A stretch of 64,000 nt of DNA from Leptospira sanjuanensis (GCF_022267375.1 NZ_JAIZBH010000001.1:3672001-3736000), one strand, 5' to 3'. Shown: positions 17,963-29,989, counted from the stretch's first letter. Notes: generated by a model from the letters alone, not told the origin. Numbers and translations are program-made.

Positions 17963-19363
17963 ATGAACCAAAAAAAGAATTTTTCTCAGTTAGAATCTCG
18001 ACGAACATCGATCCATGACCCCCGATCTTCGATCGGAAAAGAATCGGATTCTTTTTTTTCGAAAGCAAAAAAGAATCCCGTTCGCCGTCCCATTCGGAAC
18101 TTATTCCTAATTCTTGCGCTGATCGTTTTTGCCGACGTGACTTCGGACATAGGAACGCTTTACTCTCAGGAACAAAAAGAGGAAAACGAAGAGTCCGCTC
18201 CCAATAAAGAAAACGACCCCGCCGACAAAAAGGATTTCTCCAAAAAAACACGGATCCCCGCGGAATCCGTGCAAAATCCGGAATATTCAAAAAATGGAAA
18301 TAATCCTTCCGCAAAATCCGATTCGGAAAAGGAACAGGACAACAAACACCTTCCCCAATTCGGATTTTTTGTCGATTCGTATTACGCGCACAATCCGTAT
18401 CGCCCGACTTCGAGAGACAACAAATATCTGACGCAACCCGCGCGTTGGGACGAGATCAACGTCAACTTAGCGCATATCGACGGTAAAATCGAAACAGATC
18501 GATACAGAGGAAGACTCGCGTTTCAATTCGGAAATTCGGTGAACTCAAACTATAAAGCCGAAGTCAGTTCCGAAAAAAATTCCAATCAGGTTTCCGTTCG
18601 CAACATTCAAGAAGGCTATGCGGGAATCAAACTCGCAAAGAATCTCTGGTTGGACGCGGGAATTTATTTCGGGAATATCGGGCTCGAAAGCTGGATCTCG
18701 CATTCGAACTGGAATTATACCCGCGCGCTTGCCCTCGACTACGTTCCGTATTATTCAAGCGGCTTTCGTCTTTCGTATCAATATTCCGAAAAACTTTCTT
18801 TTCAACTCCATCTGATGAACGGATGGTCCAATATCACCGAAACCAACCGTGACAAAGCGATCGGAACGCAGATCGAATACAAATTCACGGATAAGTTCAA
18901 GGTCGTCCACAACACCTTCGTGGGGAACGAAGCGCCGGACAATCAGCCGCGCCAGACAAGATATTATAATAATATAATATTCCAATACAATTTTACGAAA
19001 TTCTTCATTGTCGCGGCGTCGGGGGACGTTGGGATTCAGCGCGTTCCCGATCCCGGAGTCAACGCGTATCGGCAGTGGTATCATGGAACGTTTTGGATCA
19101 CTTACCGACCGATCGAAGTCTTCCGAACCTCGGTCCGCCTCGAAAGAATGTACGATCCCGAACAGACGATCATCACGACCGCGACGAAGAACGGATTCCT
19201 GACGTCCGGCGCGACCCTGACCTTGGATTATATCCCGAACGAAAACGCGATGGTCCGTCTCGAAGGAAGATATTTCCGTTCGTACGACGCCGTGTTCGAC
19301 CGGGACAAATCGAATTCCAAGGAGGAGAAGTTCGTCGTCTTTGCGGTTTCCATAAAGATATAA
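17963..19363 (+). CDS. OmpL-like putative beta-barrel porin-2 (BBP2 family)
   Basis: A 466-aa outer-membrane protein. After a charged leader and hydrophobic signal (about residues 45-68) comes a Glu/Lys/Asn-rich, probably disordered linker (about 70-130), then the BBP2 barrel. Family landmarks visible: FVDSYYAHNP, GYAGIKLAKNLWLDAGIYF, ESWISHSNWNYTRA, YYSSGFRLSYQYSEKL and HLMNGWSNITETNRDKAIG, ending in VFAVSIKI. Members are thought to be general porins. The 40 residues before the hydrophobic segment are unusually long for a signal peptide, so a later start is possible. It is a separate transcription unit behind the terminator at 17.8 kb. Confidence 0.9.
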   Translation: MNQKKNFSQLESRRTSIHDPRSSIGKESDSFFSKAKKNPVRRPIRNLFLILALIVFADVTSDIGTLYSQEQKEENEESAPNKENDPADKKDFSKKTRIPAESVQNPEYSKNGNNPSAKSDSEKEQDNKHLPQFGFFVDSYYAHNPYRPTSRDNKYLTQPARWDEINVNLAHIDGKIETDRYRGRLAFQFGNSVNSNYKAEVSSEKNSNQVSVRNIQEGYAGIKLAKNLWLDAGIYFGNIGLESWISHSNWNYTRALALDYVPYYSSGFRLSYQYSEKLSFQLHLMNGWSNITETNRDKAIGTQIEYKFTDKFKVVHNTFVGNEAPDNQPRQTRYYNNIIFQYNFTKFFIVAASGDVGIQRVPDPGVNAYRQWYHGTFWITYRPIEVFRTSVRLERMYDPEQTIITTATKNGFLTSGATLTLDYIPNENAMVRLEGRYFRSYDAVFDRDKSNSKEEKFVVFAVSIKI

Positions 19364-19427
19364 AATCGTTTTTTAATAAAGAGGAAACTTCTTGAAACCT
19401 TTCGCATTGCGGTTCGAATCGTAAGGT

Positions 19428-19958
19428 ATGGAACAAGCAACATTAGGCGGCGGCTGTTTTTGGTGTCTCGAAGGAGTGTATCAAATGGTGGACGGAGTGG
19501 AAACCATCGTATCCGGTTACTCCGCGGGACATACGAACAACCCCGATTATCGTTCCGTATGTTCGGGAACGACCGGACACGCGGAAGTCGTTCAAATCAC
19601 GTTCGATCCGAAGGTGATTTCTTATCCCGAAATTTTGGAGATCTTCTGGATCTGTCACGACCCTACTACGTTAAACCGACAAGGAAACGACGTGGGAACG
19701 CAGTATCGTTCCATCATTCTCTATCATTCTCCCGAACAAAAACGACAAGCGGAAGAATCGATTCAAAAAGCCGGCTCGCATTTTTCGGATCCGATCGTAA
19801 CGCAGGTCGAACCTCTGAAAGAATTCTTTCCGGCGGAGAATTACCATCAGAATTATTTTCGATCCAATCCGGGACAACCGTATTGCCACTACGTTGTTAA
19901 ACCGAAGATCGATAAATATCTTAAGACCGGCTTTAAGGTCAAAAAGGTAAATTCCTAA
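19428..19958 (+). CDS. msrA: Peptide-methionine (S)-S-oxide reductase MsrA
   Basis: Reduces the S-epimer of methionine sulfoxide in proteins and so repairs oxidative damage. The catalytic motif GGGCFWC is at residues 4-10, followed by GYSAGHTNNPDYRSVCSGTTGHAEVV and the GNDVGTQYRS substrate motif. The length (176 aa) is that of a stand-alone MsrA, with no fused MsrB and no signal peptide. It stands alone between the porin and the hydrolases. Confidence 0.96.
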   Translation: MEQATLGGGCFWCLEGVYQMVDGVETIVSGYSAGHTNNPDYRSVCSGTTGHAEVVQITFDPKVISYPEILEIFWICHDPTTLNRQGNDVGTQYRSIILYHSPEQKRQAEESIQKAGSHFSDPIVTQVEPLKEFFPAENYHQNYFRSNPGQPYCHYVVKPKIDKYLKTGFKVKKVNS

Positions 19959-20051
19959 TATTCGTTTCGAGTTTTCGCAAAAGAAGAGGAACAAGTTTGA
20001 ATCTTAAATTCTACTTGATCCTCTTGGTACCAACGATAAACTGCTTCTTCA

Positions 20052-21125
20052 ATGAACGCGAAAATTCGAAGAACATTCTGGATTCTTTTTCTGGGAATTT
20101 TTCTTTCCCAGTGTAAGGCGAGCATTCAGCTGCAAGGTGAAATGCATCATCCCAAAACGGAAGACGGTTGGGATTTAACTCTCGAACACTTTCCTCCGTT
20201 AGCGGGTCATCCGCCAAAAAAATATCCCGTGATTCTCTGTCACGGATTGATCGCAAACAGAACCTATCTTAAGATCAACGAGAAAAGTTCCATCGTCGGT
20301 AGACTTCAAAAAGAAGGTTACGACGTTTGGCTTCTCGATCTGAGAGGAAGAAGAGACGCAGGTTATCCTTCCCTGTTTTTCGGAGATAAGACGTTTTCAT
20401 ACAGCATGGACGATTATATCCGATACGACGTAGACGCGGCCATCAAACACGTGTTAAATGCGACCGGAAAAGATAAGGTAAACTGGGTCGGTCACAGCAT
20501 GGGCGGGATGATCATCTATTCCAGAATCGGAAGCCTCGGCGAAAAACGAATCGCGAACTTCGTAGCGATCGGATCGCCCGCGATCATGGACCCCCCGAAT
20601 TCCGCGCTCAAACGCTGGACTTCCTTAACTTGGCTGATGAATCTTTGGCCGGTGGTTCCCGCCGAAACCTGGGCCGGAATCCAAGGAGGAACGGGAATTC
20701 CGTTTCTTCCTCAAAAATCGTTCGAAGAACTTTTCTGGCACAAACCGAACATCGAATCTTCGATTCTTTCCGACGTAAAAACGACGTCGATCAACCCCGG
20801 CGCAAAGAACGAAATTCTACAGTTTAAAGATCTGGCCGAAAGCGGGGAAATCCGCAGCTTGGATCACAAGATCTCGTATTCGAACGGACTCAAGAATATC
20901 AAAATTCCGACCTTGTTGATCGCCGGAAGAAGGGATAAATTAGGAATGTCTTATTCTCTTCGTTACGCATACGACAATATCGGTTCCGAAGATAAAACGT
21001 TGTTCATCGCGTCTAGATCGAACAATCATTCCGACGACTACGGTCACACCGATTTGATCGTCGGGAAGAATGCGGACAGGGACGTTTTCGTTCCTCTCGT
21101 CGCATGGCTGGATAAAAGAAACTAA
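20052..21125 (+). CDS. Alpha/beta-hydrolase (lipase-like) lipoprotein
   Basis: A 357-aa lipoprotein: signal sequence with lipobox ending FLSQC (Cys about 21), then an alpha/beta-hydrolase fold. Seen: oxyanion region VILCHGLIANR, nucleophile elbow GHSMGGM, and the catalytic His in the YGHTDLIVG segment near the end. FAxxLDLRG-type strand (VWLLDLRGRRDAG) is like that of lipases and polyhydroxyalkanoate-type hydrolases. It is followed after 17 bp by a second, diverged hydrolase lipoprotein, so the two likely form an operon acting on envelope or host lipids. Confidence 0.92.
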   Translation: MNAKIRRTFWILFLGIFLSQCKASIQLQGEMHHPKTEDGWDLTLEHFPPLAGHPPKKYPVILCHGLIANRTYLKINEKSSIVGRLQKEGYDVWLLDLRGRRDAGYPSLFFGDKTFSYSMDDYIRYDVDAAIKHVLNATGKDKVNWVGHSMGGMIIYSRIGSLGEKRIANFVAIGSPAIMDPPNSALKRWTSLTWLMNLWPVVPAETWAGIQGGTGIPFLPQKSFEELFWHKPNIESSILSDVKTTSINPGAKNEILQFKDLAESGEIRSLDHKISYSNGLKNIKIPTLLIAGRRDKLGMSYSLRYAYDNIGSEDKTLFIASRSNNHSDDYGHTDLIVGKNADRDVFVPLVAWLDKRN

Positions 21126-21142
21126 TCGAATTGGACTCAAAA

Positions 21143-22108
21143 ATGAAATTTATACGATTAAAAACCGCAGCGATCGCTTCGTTGCTGATCGCGCTTCTTT
21201 TCGGATGTACGCGTTATGTGGTCATTACAGAACAGAAATTCACCTCTCAAACGGCGAACATAGGACCGAATCTTTTTTTGACGACCTTCTCCTATGAGAA
21301 TTCCAATTATCCGCCGGTGCTTCTCGTCGATCCCGTGTTCATCAATAAAAAAGCTTTGTATCTCGGGGATAAATCCGGTTTGATCGGAGTTTTAAACGGA
21401 AACGGATTTTCGGTTTGGCTTCTTCATTTCGAAGATCATAAATCGCTGAACCTCAAAGAGATCGGAGAAAATCTGATTCCCGATGTGATCGCGAGAATCC
21501 AGAAAGTCACCGGTAAAAAAGAATACATCCTCGGAGGAGTTTCGCTCGGAGGACAAGCCGTATTACATTCTTTTAAAGCGAAGAAGATCCCCGATATTTC
21601 CAAAGCGTTCTTTCTCGGAACGGGAATGGATTACAAATACAACGATAGCTTTATCGAACAGATGAAGGCGGAAAAAAGATTCGGAACCGATCTGACCAAT
21701 TCCTGCAAAAACAAGGACAGTTTCTGCAAACGGTTCATTTCCTTCGACGAAGACGATCCTACGACTCTATTCGTATATCAGAATCTTTTTAACTACTTGC
21801 CCGCGCTTGAAGAGAATCCGAAAACCTGGGAGTCGTTCGAGTCTACCACGTTTCCTTCCCTTTTTATCGGAGGAAGAATCGACAACGTATCTCCTACGGA
21901 AAGCATTCATCCCGTTTACAAACGGAAAAAAGGTAAGAAGGAATATCTGGAAGCGGGAAGAGACAACGGGATGTCGATCGACTACGATCACTTAGGACTG
22001 TTCGCATACGAAGACGCGCCCGGTGACATCTATCAGAAAATCGCCGATTGGTTGAAGGAAAAAGAACCGGAAACTACGAAGGCCGCTTCCACCCCAGCAA
22101 ATCCATAA
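21143..22108 (+). CDS. Second alpha/beta-hydrolase lipoprotein
   Basis: A 321-aa protein with lipobox LLFGC and a hydrolase fold parallel to the gene upstream: VLLVDPVFINKKALY, VWLLHFEDHK, elbow GGVSLGGQA with Ser nucleophile, and His in YDHLGLFAYED. The first elbow glycine context differs from GHSMGG, and similarity to the neighbour is only architectural, so this is an old duplication or independent recruitment. I take the ATG at 21143; a TTG four codons earlier is possible. Its 3' end overlaps the convergent uracil-DNA glycosylase gene by 35 bp. Confidence 0.88.
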   Translation: MKFIRLKTAAIASLLIALLFGCTRYVVITEQKFTSQTANIGPNLFLTTFSYENSNYPPVLLVDPVFINKKALYLGDKSGLIGVLNGNGFSVWLLHFEDHKSLNLKEIGENLIPDVIARIQKVTGKKEYILGGVSLGGQAVLHSFKAKKIPDISKAFFLGTGMDYKYNDSFIEQMKAEKRFGTDLTNSCKNKDSFCKRFISFDEDDPTTLFVYQNLFNYLPALEENPKTWESFESTTFPSLFIGGRIDNVSPTESIHPVYKRKKGKKEYLEAGRDNGMSIDYDHLGLFAYEDAPGDIYQKIADWLKEKEPETTKAASTPANP

Positions 22109-22685
22109 CCTTTTTAATGTCCTCCCAAACCTCGCGTTTGAGAGGACTATTCTCCCCGCCGTTGCGGATCACAAAACTCGGGTGATACGTAGGCATCACC
22201 GGAATTCCGAAAAACGATCCCCAGGTTCCTCTGAGTTTGGTAATTCCTTCCTTGGTATTTAAGATAAATCTCGTGGAAGGATTGCCGAGCGTAATCAACA
22301 CTTTCGGCTGAATGATTTCCAACTGTCTCAAAAGATATGGAGCGCAAGCTCTCGTTTCCTCTTCTTCGGGAGGACGATCCTTTTCGAACTTCATATCCAA
22401 GGTGGGCCTGCACTTTACGATGTTCGCGATGTAAACGGATTCTCTCGGAACTCCCATTCCTTTTTCGATGATTCTTGTCAGCAGTTCACCGGCTCGACCC
22501 ACGAACGGACGGCCGGTGAGGTCCTCTTGTTTGCCCGGACCCTCACCGATAAAAACGACTTCCGCATCCGGATTGCCTTCTCCGAAAACGGTTTGGGTTC
22601 GAGTCGTGTGAAGCTTGCAGAGTTTGCAGGCGGAAACCTCGGATTGAACGAGGGCGAGTCTTCTGAGTTTTTCTTCTTTGCTCAT
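22074..22685 (-). CDS. Family 4 uracil-DNA glycosylase (Fe-S)
   Basis: Removes uracil from DNA to start base-excision repair. Family-4 marks: four cysteines for a 4Fe-4S cluster (CKLC near the N-terminus, one in KCRPT, one in ACAPYL), the GEGPGKQED catalytic loop, [12 protein letters not shown] and the HPSF leucine-loop motif ([11 protein letters not shown]). The ATG at 22685 (MSKEEKL) is chosen because it gives the usual family N-terminus; the longer frame would run into the divergent exonuclease gene. The two genes start 46 bp apart on opposite strands, which suggests shared regulation of two DNA-repair functions. No SOS-type box is evident. Confidence 0.94.
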   Translation of the reverse strand: MSKEEKLRRLALVQSEVSACKLCKLHTTRTQTVFGEGNPDAEVVFIGEGPGKQEDLTGRPFVGRAGELLTRIIEKGMGVPRESVYIANIVKCRPTLDMKFEKDRPPEEEETRACAPYLLRQLEIIQPKVLITLGNPSTRFILNTKEGITKLRGTWGSFFGIPVMPTYHPSFVIRNGGENSPLKREVWEDIKKVMDLLGWKRPS

Positions 22686-22731
22686 CGAAAATACGTTCCA
22701 TCCAAATTGAAAAAGAATTTCTCTGGAGTCA

Positions 22732-23736
22732 ATGGAAATGATCGTTCTAACGGAAGCGGGATTGTATGTTCCCCAAGCGGACGTATATGTCGATCCGTGG
22801 AAAGGAGTTTCCCGAGCCATTCTCACGCACGCGCATTCCGATCATACTCGTAGAGGTTCTCGTCATTATCTTTGTGCGGAACCCGGTCTTTCTCTCACGC
22901 AGGAACGGCTCGGACCGAAAGCGAACGTGGAAACTCTTCGTTATGGACAAGCCGTTTATCGCAACGGGGTTAAGATCAGTCTTCATTCCGCCGGTCATAT
23001 TTTGGGATCGGCCCAGGTTCGGATCGAATATAAGGGAAGAATCACGGTGATCAGCGGAGATTACAAAACGGTTCCCGATCCGACCTGCGAACCCATCGAA
23101 ATTTTACGATGCGATACGTTTTTATCCGAAGCCACCTTTGCAAAACCGTATTATCTTTGGGAAAAGCCGAAATTCGTATTTCAGAATATTCTAAACTATA
23201 TCTTGGAAAATCACGAGCTGGGGGAAATCACCGTTCTATACGGATATTCCTTGGGGAAAGCGCAAAGAATTCTCAAAGGACTTTCGCTCGCAGCGGAGTC
23301 CGCCGGAACTTCGTTGGATTTTTACGTACACGATTCGATTCTTTCCATGAACAAACGATACGAAGAATCGGGGATTTCTCTTCCGAAAGCGAAAGCCATC
23401 GATCAGTTTACGGAGAAGGTAAAACATCCGTTCGTGTTTGTCGCACCTCCCGGCGTTCCGATTCCGAACCCGAAATCGCAAAAAATTCGAAGCGCGTTTT
23501 GTTCGGGATGGATGCAGCTTTCCAAAAACAGAAAGGCCGGAAGCTTTCACAAAGGTTTCGTCTTATCGGATCACGCGGATTGGAACGAATTGATCGAAAC
23601 GATTCATGCGACCGAAGCGGAAGAAATCCTTCTCACGCACGGCGATACAAAAGACATAGTTCGTTATTTGAAAGAAACGGGAAAGAACGCAAAAACGCTC
23701 AAAACGAAGTTTCATTCTGAAGAATTCGAATCCTGA
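22732..23736 (+). CDS. Ligase-associated MBL-fold DNA exonuclease
   Basis: A 334-aa metallo-beta-lactamase/beta-CASP protein of the group usually encoded next to an ATP-dependent DNA ligase and a DEXH helicase. The metal site is intact: THAHSDH, SAGHILGSA, ISGDYKT and LSDHADW, and the beta-CASP segment has FLSEATFAKP and VLYGYSLGKAQRI. The fold hydrolyses phosphodiesters with two zinc ions. Here the next gene is an ankyrin protein, not a ligase, but a ligase-like pseudoenzyme lies 4.3 kb downstream (28063-29823). A palindromic repeat begins inside the stop codon. Confidence 0.9.
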   Translation: MEMIVLTEAGLYVPQADVYVDPWKGVSRAILTHAHSDHTRRGSRHYLCAEPGLSLTQERLGPKANVETLRYGQAVYRNGVKISLHSAGHILGSAQVRIEYKGRITVISGDYKTVPDPTCEPIEILRCDTFLSEATFAKPYYLWEKPKFVFQNILNYILENHELGEITVLYGYSLGKAQRILKGLSLAAESAGTSLDFYVHDSILSMNKRYEESGISLPKAKAIDQFTEKVKHPFVFVAPPGVPIPNPKSQKIRSAFCSGWMQLSKNRKAGSFHKGFVLSDHADWNELIETIHATEAEEILLTHGDTKDIVRYLKETGKNAKTLKTKFHSEEFES

Positions 23737-23750
23737 AGGAGTTCCCACAC
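23735..23750. repeat. Palindromic intergenic repeat, copy 3
   Basis: GAAGGAGTTCCCACAC. It starts within the TGA stop of the exonuclease gene; the right arm is intact and the left arm has drifted. Confidence 0.7.
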
Positions 23751-24016
23751 TTATTCTTTCGAAGGATTTCTCCGGGGATTTTTCGGAACGTATGGAACCG
23801 CCGCGGATTTCAACTTCGAAACAAGTCCTCAATAGTTTAAAATTATAATATTCTTTTCTTTTGCTCTCTTGAAAAAAAGACGATTCGCTTCTAATTATAA
23901 GGCGGTAGGATTTTTGGAAAAAATTTATTTAGAATGGAATCTCCGATTCCGGATTCGCTTGAATTTTTTATTACAAAAATTGAATCAATTCCGGTTGTCA
24001 AACGGGGAGCTAATCT

Positions 24017-25321
24017 ATGAACGAAACCGAACAACCCAAGTTGAAGAAGGCGAGAGCGGAACATCGTTACGCTTTGATACAATGGATTCAAAAGAACGAA
24101 GTTCTGAAAATCAAAGAGGAACTCGAATCCAGAGGAACGGAGTTTTACGGGAATTCTCCGCTTTTCTTTGCAGCGAGCGAAAACAGCCCCGCCGTTTTGG
24201 AGTTATTGGAAACCTTCGGGTTTTCCTTAGATACGCGCGATTCCAATCAAAACTCGCTTCATTTTTATGCCTGCAGGGATCGCGGTAAAACGGAAGTCGT
24301 CGAATATCTTCTTCAAAAAAAGATTCAGCCCGATCCTGCCGACGTCGTTGAAGCCGCTAACGCCGGAAAAATCGACATTCTAAAATTATATCAGAAACAG
24401 GGAATCGATCTGAAAGATCCGAACCTGAAAAACTCCAGTTACACACTTCTGGAAATCGCCGCGTTCAGCGGATTGGAATGTGTGAAATTTCTTTTTGACC
24501 AAGGCGTAAAACTGGAGGATTCCGTTCTTCCCAGAGCGGCCAATCTCGGAAAACTCGATTTGGTTCGTTACCTGCTCGAAGAACAAGGCGCCGATCCGAA
24601 CGTCAAGATCCACGAAAGAAACGCGGTTCACGAAGCGTGTTTGGGACCGTTCAGTCACGATCCTTCGGATCATTTGGAAATTCTGAAGTTGTTACACAAA
24701 CACGGAGGAGACTTGAACGCGGTTTCCGATTGGATTCCGAATTCGTACGCTTATACCCCGCTTCACTTTGCCTGCCGCCCCGGCCCTCAAGACAAAACTC
24801 CGATCATTAAATACCTTTTGGAAAACGGCGCGAATCCCGATTTGGAAAATCCGAATTCCGCTTTGAGCATCGCGGATACGAAAACTAGAAAAGAGATTCT
24901 TAAATTTCTCGAAACGAAAAAAGGAATTCAACTTTCCAAGGACCCGTTCGAAAGATCGTTTCAGGTCGAGAAGATGATCGACTTTGCGGAAAACGCGATC
25001 CGCGATTTTGCGAGGGAGAATCCGAACGCGCGCGTCTTTCAGTTCGTCATCGAAGGAGCGACGATGAGTATGAGCGATCTTTTCGATCCGGACTACTACG
25101 TGGGAGATTGGAAATACGAAGGCTTTGCTTCCTTCGAACAGGAGCACGGTTTCGATTTTCAACTTTGGCGCGAACACTACGATTCCATGGGCGAAGACGA
25201 AAATTCTCCGTATGCGGTAGCGATGAAAAAATTGTTCGAAGGCCTCCGGAAACGAAAAGCCTTCGATTGCCTCAAACGCTCCAAAAATTTCGAAGCGAGA
25301 ATGATCGATCATACGTATTAG
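24017..25321 (+). CDS. Ankyrin-repeat protein with uncharacterised C-terminal domain
   Basis: A 434-aa cytoplasmic protein with no signal peptide. About eight ankyrin repeats cover residues 30-300 (for example NSPLFFAASENSPAVLELL, TLLEIAAFSGLECVKFLFDQG, YTPLHFACRPG). The last 125 residues form a separate domain rich in Phe, Asp and Glu (FVIEGATMSMSDLFDPDYYVGDW), which I do not recognise. GGGGAG lies before the ATG. The repeats suggest protein binding. It sits between the exonuclease and the penicillin acylase; no functional link is clear. Confidence 0.88.
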   Translation: MNETEQPKLKKARAEHRYALIQWIQKNEVLKIKEELESRGTEFYGNSPLFFAASENSPAVLELLETFGFSLDTRDSNQNSLHFYACRDRGKTEVVEYLLQKKIQPDPADVVEAANAGKIDILKLYQKQGIDLKDPNLKNSSYTLLEIAAFSGLECVKFLFDQGVKLEDSVLPRAANLGKLDLVRYLLEEQGADPNVKIHERNAVHEACLGPFSHDPSDHLEILKLLHKHGGDLNAVSDWIPNSYAYTPLHFACRPGPQDKTPIIKYLLENGANPDLENPNSALSIADTKTRKEILKFLETKKGIQLSKDPFERSFQVEKMIDFAENAIRDFARENPNARVFQFVIEGATMSMSDLFDPDYYVGDWKYEGFASFEQEHGFDFQLWREHYDSMGEDENSPYAVAMKKLFEGLRKRKAFDCLKRSKNFEARMIDHTY

Positions 25322-25375
25322 AAAGGTCGCATATACTTTCGGCTTCGACCGATAAACGGCCGAAACGAAGAATTG

Positions 25376-27895
<2,520 letters not shown>

Positions 27896-28062
27896 AGCCT
27901 AACCAGTTTTTATAATTTCTCAGCGAAAGGAGCTTACTCAAAACGGTTCGAATAGCAAGAAAAGTTTTAGTCGGATTTCCTTTTTCGAAATCCTTTTTGA
28001 TAAAATGTGTATCGATTAAAAATTATAATTTCGTATATCCTGTTTTGGAGATAATTTTCGCG

Positions 28063-29823
28063 GTGATTTCCTTTTTTCAACTCGTTCTCGAACTCAAAGA
28101 AGAATCGGATCCAGCGCGGAAACGGCGTCTTCTGACGAATTATTTTTGTTTTTGCGACCCGGAAGAAATCGATCCCGCACTTGCCTATCTGAGCGGTAAA
28201 AAAGAAAAACCGATTCTGTCCGTCGAAGAACTGACTGCCTGCGCTTCCGAATATTTACAACAACCCATTTGGATGATCGAAACTTCTATCAATGAAGTGG
28301 GAGATGTTTCGGAGACGATCTCGCTTTTGACGGGAAATTTTCAGGAAAAGACGAAGAAGGACGTAGACGATCCTGGGCGCGACGGAAAGAAAGTCGGTTT
28401 AACGCAATCGGAGAACGTTTCCAGCCGTTCGACGCAAAATGAAATCCGTTTCCTCATCGCGATCGTGGAAGAAATCCGATCCGATGCGCAATCCAAACGT
28501 TCCAAAGATCTTTTATTCTCTCTTTGGAACTCGGCTTCCGTTCCTGAAAAAATTTTTCTGCATCTGATCCTTTTAGGAAAAAGAATTCTGAAAGTTCAAG
28601 ATTCCGTTTTGCTCTTCGTTCTGGCCGATTGTTTCGATTTGGAAACGGGAGTTCTTTTGGAAAAAGCGGCGGCGAAAGGCAACCCTTGGAAATCGTCTTC
28701 GGTTTTGAAAACATTGGCCCTCTGGTTTCCCGATCGAAAGTTAAGTCGACTTTCTCTCCGTGAAGTTCTCAAACGAATCGATCCTTCCTTGCCTCAAGCT
28801 TGGAAAGAACCGCTTCCGTTTCCGGACTACAAAAATGCGGAAGGCTATTCCTACTTTTCAATTCCGCGGAATACGATCCTCGCGCAGATTGTTTTCGATT
28901 CTTTCGGAATTGCCGCTTGGACGAAAGACGGATATTTATACCGAAACCAAATTCCGCAAATAATCGAAGAACTTTCTCGAATTCAAGAACCGGCGGTTCT
29001 TATCGGCTGGATATCCGCGAATCGATCCGAATCTATATTTGAAATTTATGATATTTTGAAATATAAAGGGAAAAATCTTTCGAACCATTCGATTGCGGAG
29101 CGAAGAATCTTTTTAGATTTGATTTTCGATCAAGAGTTCCGATTCCTTTCTTTGGTAGAATGGAATCTCGTTCCGCAGAAATCGGCGGATTGGAAAATCA
29201 GAGTTTCATCGGATAATCCGGAATTTTATGCCGAGCCGGAAATCATAACTTCTTCAGACAATTCTGAATCTTATGTCGAGCCTGAAATTTTTTCAGCCGA
29301 CTTCGGCGAGAACCAATCAAAAACATTCAATTTTCTGAATGTAAATGCGCTTGTTTTTCATCCGAGCGAATCGCAATTCCTTCTTTTAAAACCTCCCGCC
29401 AAGACGATCAAAGCGGCTTTGCTTTACGGTAGAAAATCGATCAACGCAGAAGGCCTTTCTTTTTGGGAATTGAGTTTTGGCGTTCGGAATTCTACCGACC
29501 GATCGGAAGTTGCGGTGCGAGATCTCGATTCTTCTTCCGTCGATTCGGTTCTTCCGTTAGTGACGATTGCAAGAGTCGTTGTCGATTCCGGTCAGGATTT
29601 GTTTGCGGAATTCGATTCTTTTTTTAAGGAGAATACGATCGAACGAAAAGGTCCGATCCGAGGAGTTCCAACAACTTGGAAAGCGGAACTTTCGTTTCAA
29701 AATCTTGTTCGATCAAAGAGACATAAGATCGGTTTCTTTCTCGAAGAGGTTCGAATTCAAGGGAGAATTCCACCGGATCAAGCCTTGGACGACCTTCGAA
29801 CCTTGATCGATTTTCAGGTTTGA
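28063..29823 (+). CDS. Degenerate ATP-dependent DNA ligase homologue (probable pseudoenzyme)
   Basis: This 586-aa protein follows the ligase-associated ATP-dependent DNA ligase family end to end. The N-terminal DNA-binding domain is clear (FFQLVLELKEESDPARKRR; ALAYLSGKKEKPI; VGDVSETISLL, residues about 3-90). Within the nucleotidyltransferase region YDILKYKGKNLSNHSIAERR matches the ligase YDIL..G.DLR...ERR segment. The OB-fold region is also recognisable (KTIKAALLYG, ELSFGVRN, KGPIRGVP, SKRHKIGFFL). The catalytic motifs are gone: KxDG reads VFDS, DGE reads IGW, EGxMxK reads NALVFH, and the RFPRI arginine is lost. There are no stops or frameshifts, so it looks like a maintained protein without AMP-transfer chemistry. 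A 13-residue acidic unit is tandemly duplicated (about 382-409). The GTG at 28063 gives the family N-terminus; an ATG at 27997 is the alternative. Confidence 0.82.
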   Translation: MISFFQLVLELKEESDPARKRRLLTNYFCFCDPEEIDPALAYLSGKKEKPILSVEELTACASEYLQQPIWMIETSINEVGDVSETISLLTGNFQEKTKKDVDDPGRDGKKVGLTQSENVSSRSTQNEIRFLIAIVEEIRSDAQSKRSKDLLFSLWNSASVPEKIFLHLILLGKRILKVQDSVLLFVLADCFDLETGVLLEKAAAKGNPWKSSSVLKTLALWFPDRKLSRLSLREVLKRIDPSLPQAWKEPLPFPDYKNAEGYSYFSIPRNTILAQIVFDSFGIAAWTKDGYLYRNQIPQIIEELSRIQEPAVLIGWISANRSESIFEIYDILKYKGKNLSNHSIAERRIFLDLIFDQEFRFLSLVEWNLVPQKSADWKIRVSSDNPEFYAEPEIITSSDNSESYVEPEIFSADFGENQSKTFNFLNVNALVFHPSESQFLLLKPPAKTIKAALLYGRKSINAEGLSFWELSFGVRNSTDRSEVAVRDLDSSSVDSVLPLVTIARVVVDSGQDLFAEFDSFFKENTIERKGPIRGVPTTWKAELSFQNLVRSKRHKIGFFLEEVRIQGRIPPDQALDDLRTLIDFQV

Positions 29824-29827
29824 AAAA

Positions 29828-29842
29828 TGTAGGAACTCCTTC
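29828..29842. repeat. Palindromic intergenic repeat, copy 4
   Basis: TGTAGGAACTCCTTC, 4 bp after the stop of the ligase-like gene. Confidence 0.7.
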
Positions 29843-29879
29843 AGAAGACTTGTAAACGGAAATACCCTCTTGAAACATA

Positions 29880-29895
29880 TGTGGGAACTCTTACA
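29880..29895. repeat. Palindromic intergenic repeat, copy 5
   Basis: TGTGGGAACTCTTACA; one mismatch in the right arm. Confidence 0.75.
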
Positions 29896-29989
29896 AATCA
29901 AGACCTTTCGATAAAATCCCGCGCCAGAGATCAAAGCGATGCAAAGCAGTCCGCAGGACCGAAACGAAGTGGAGTCGCGGCGAGCTCGG

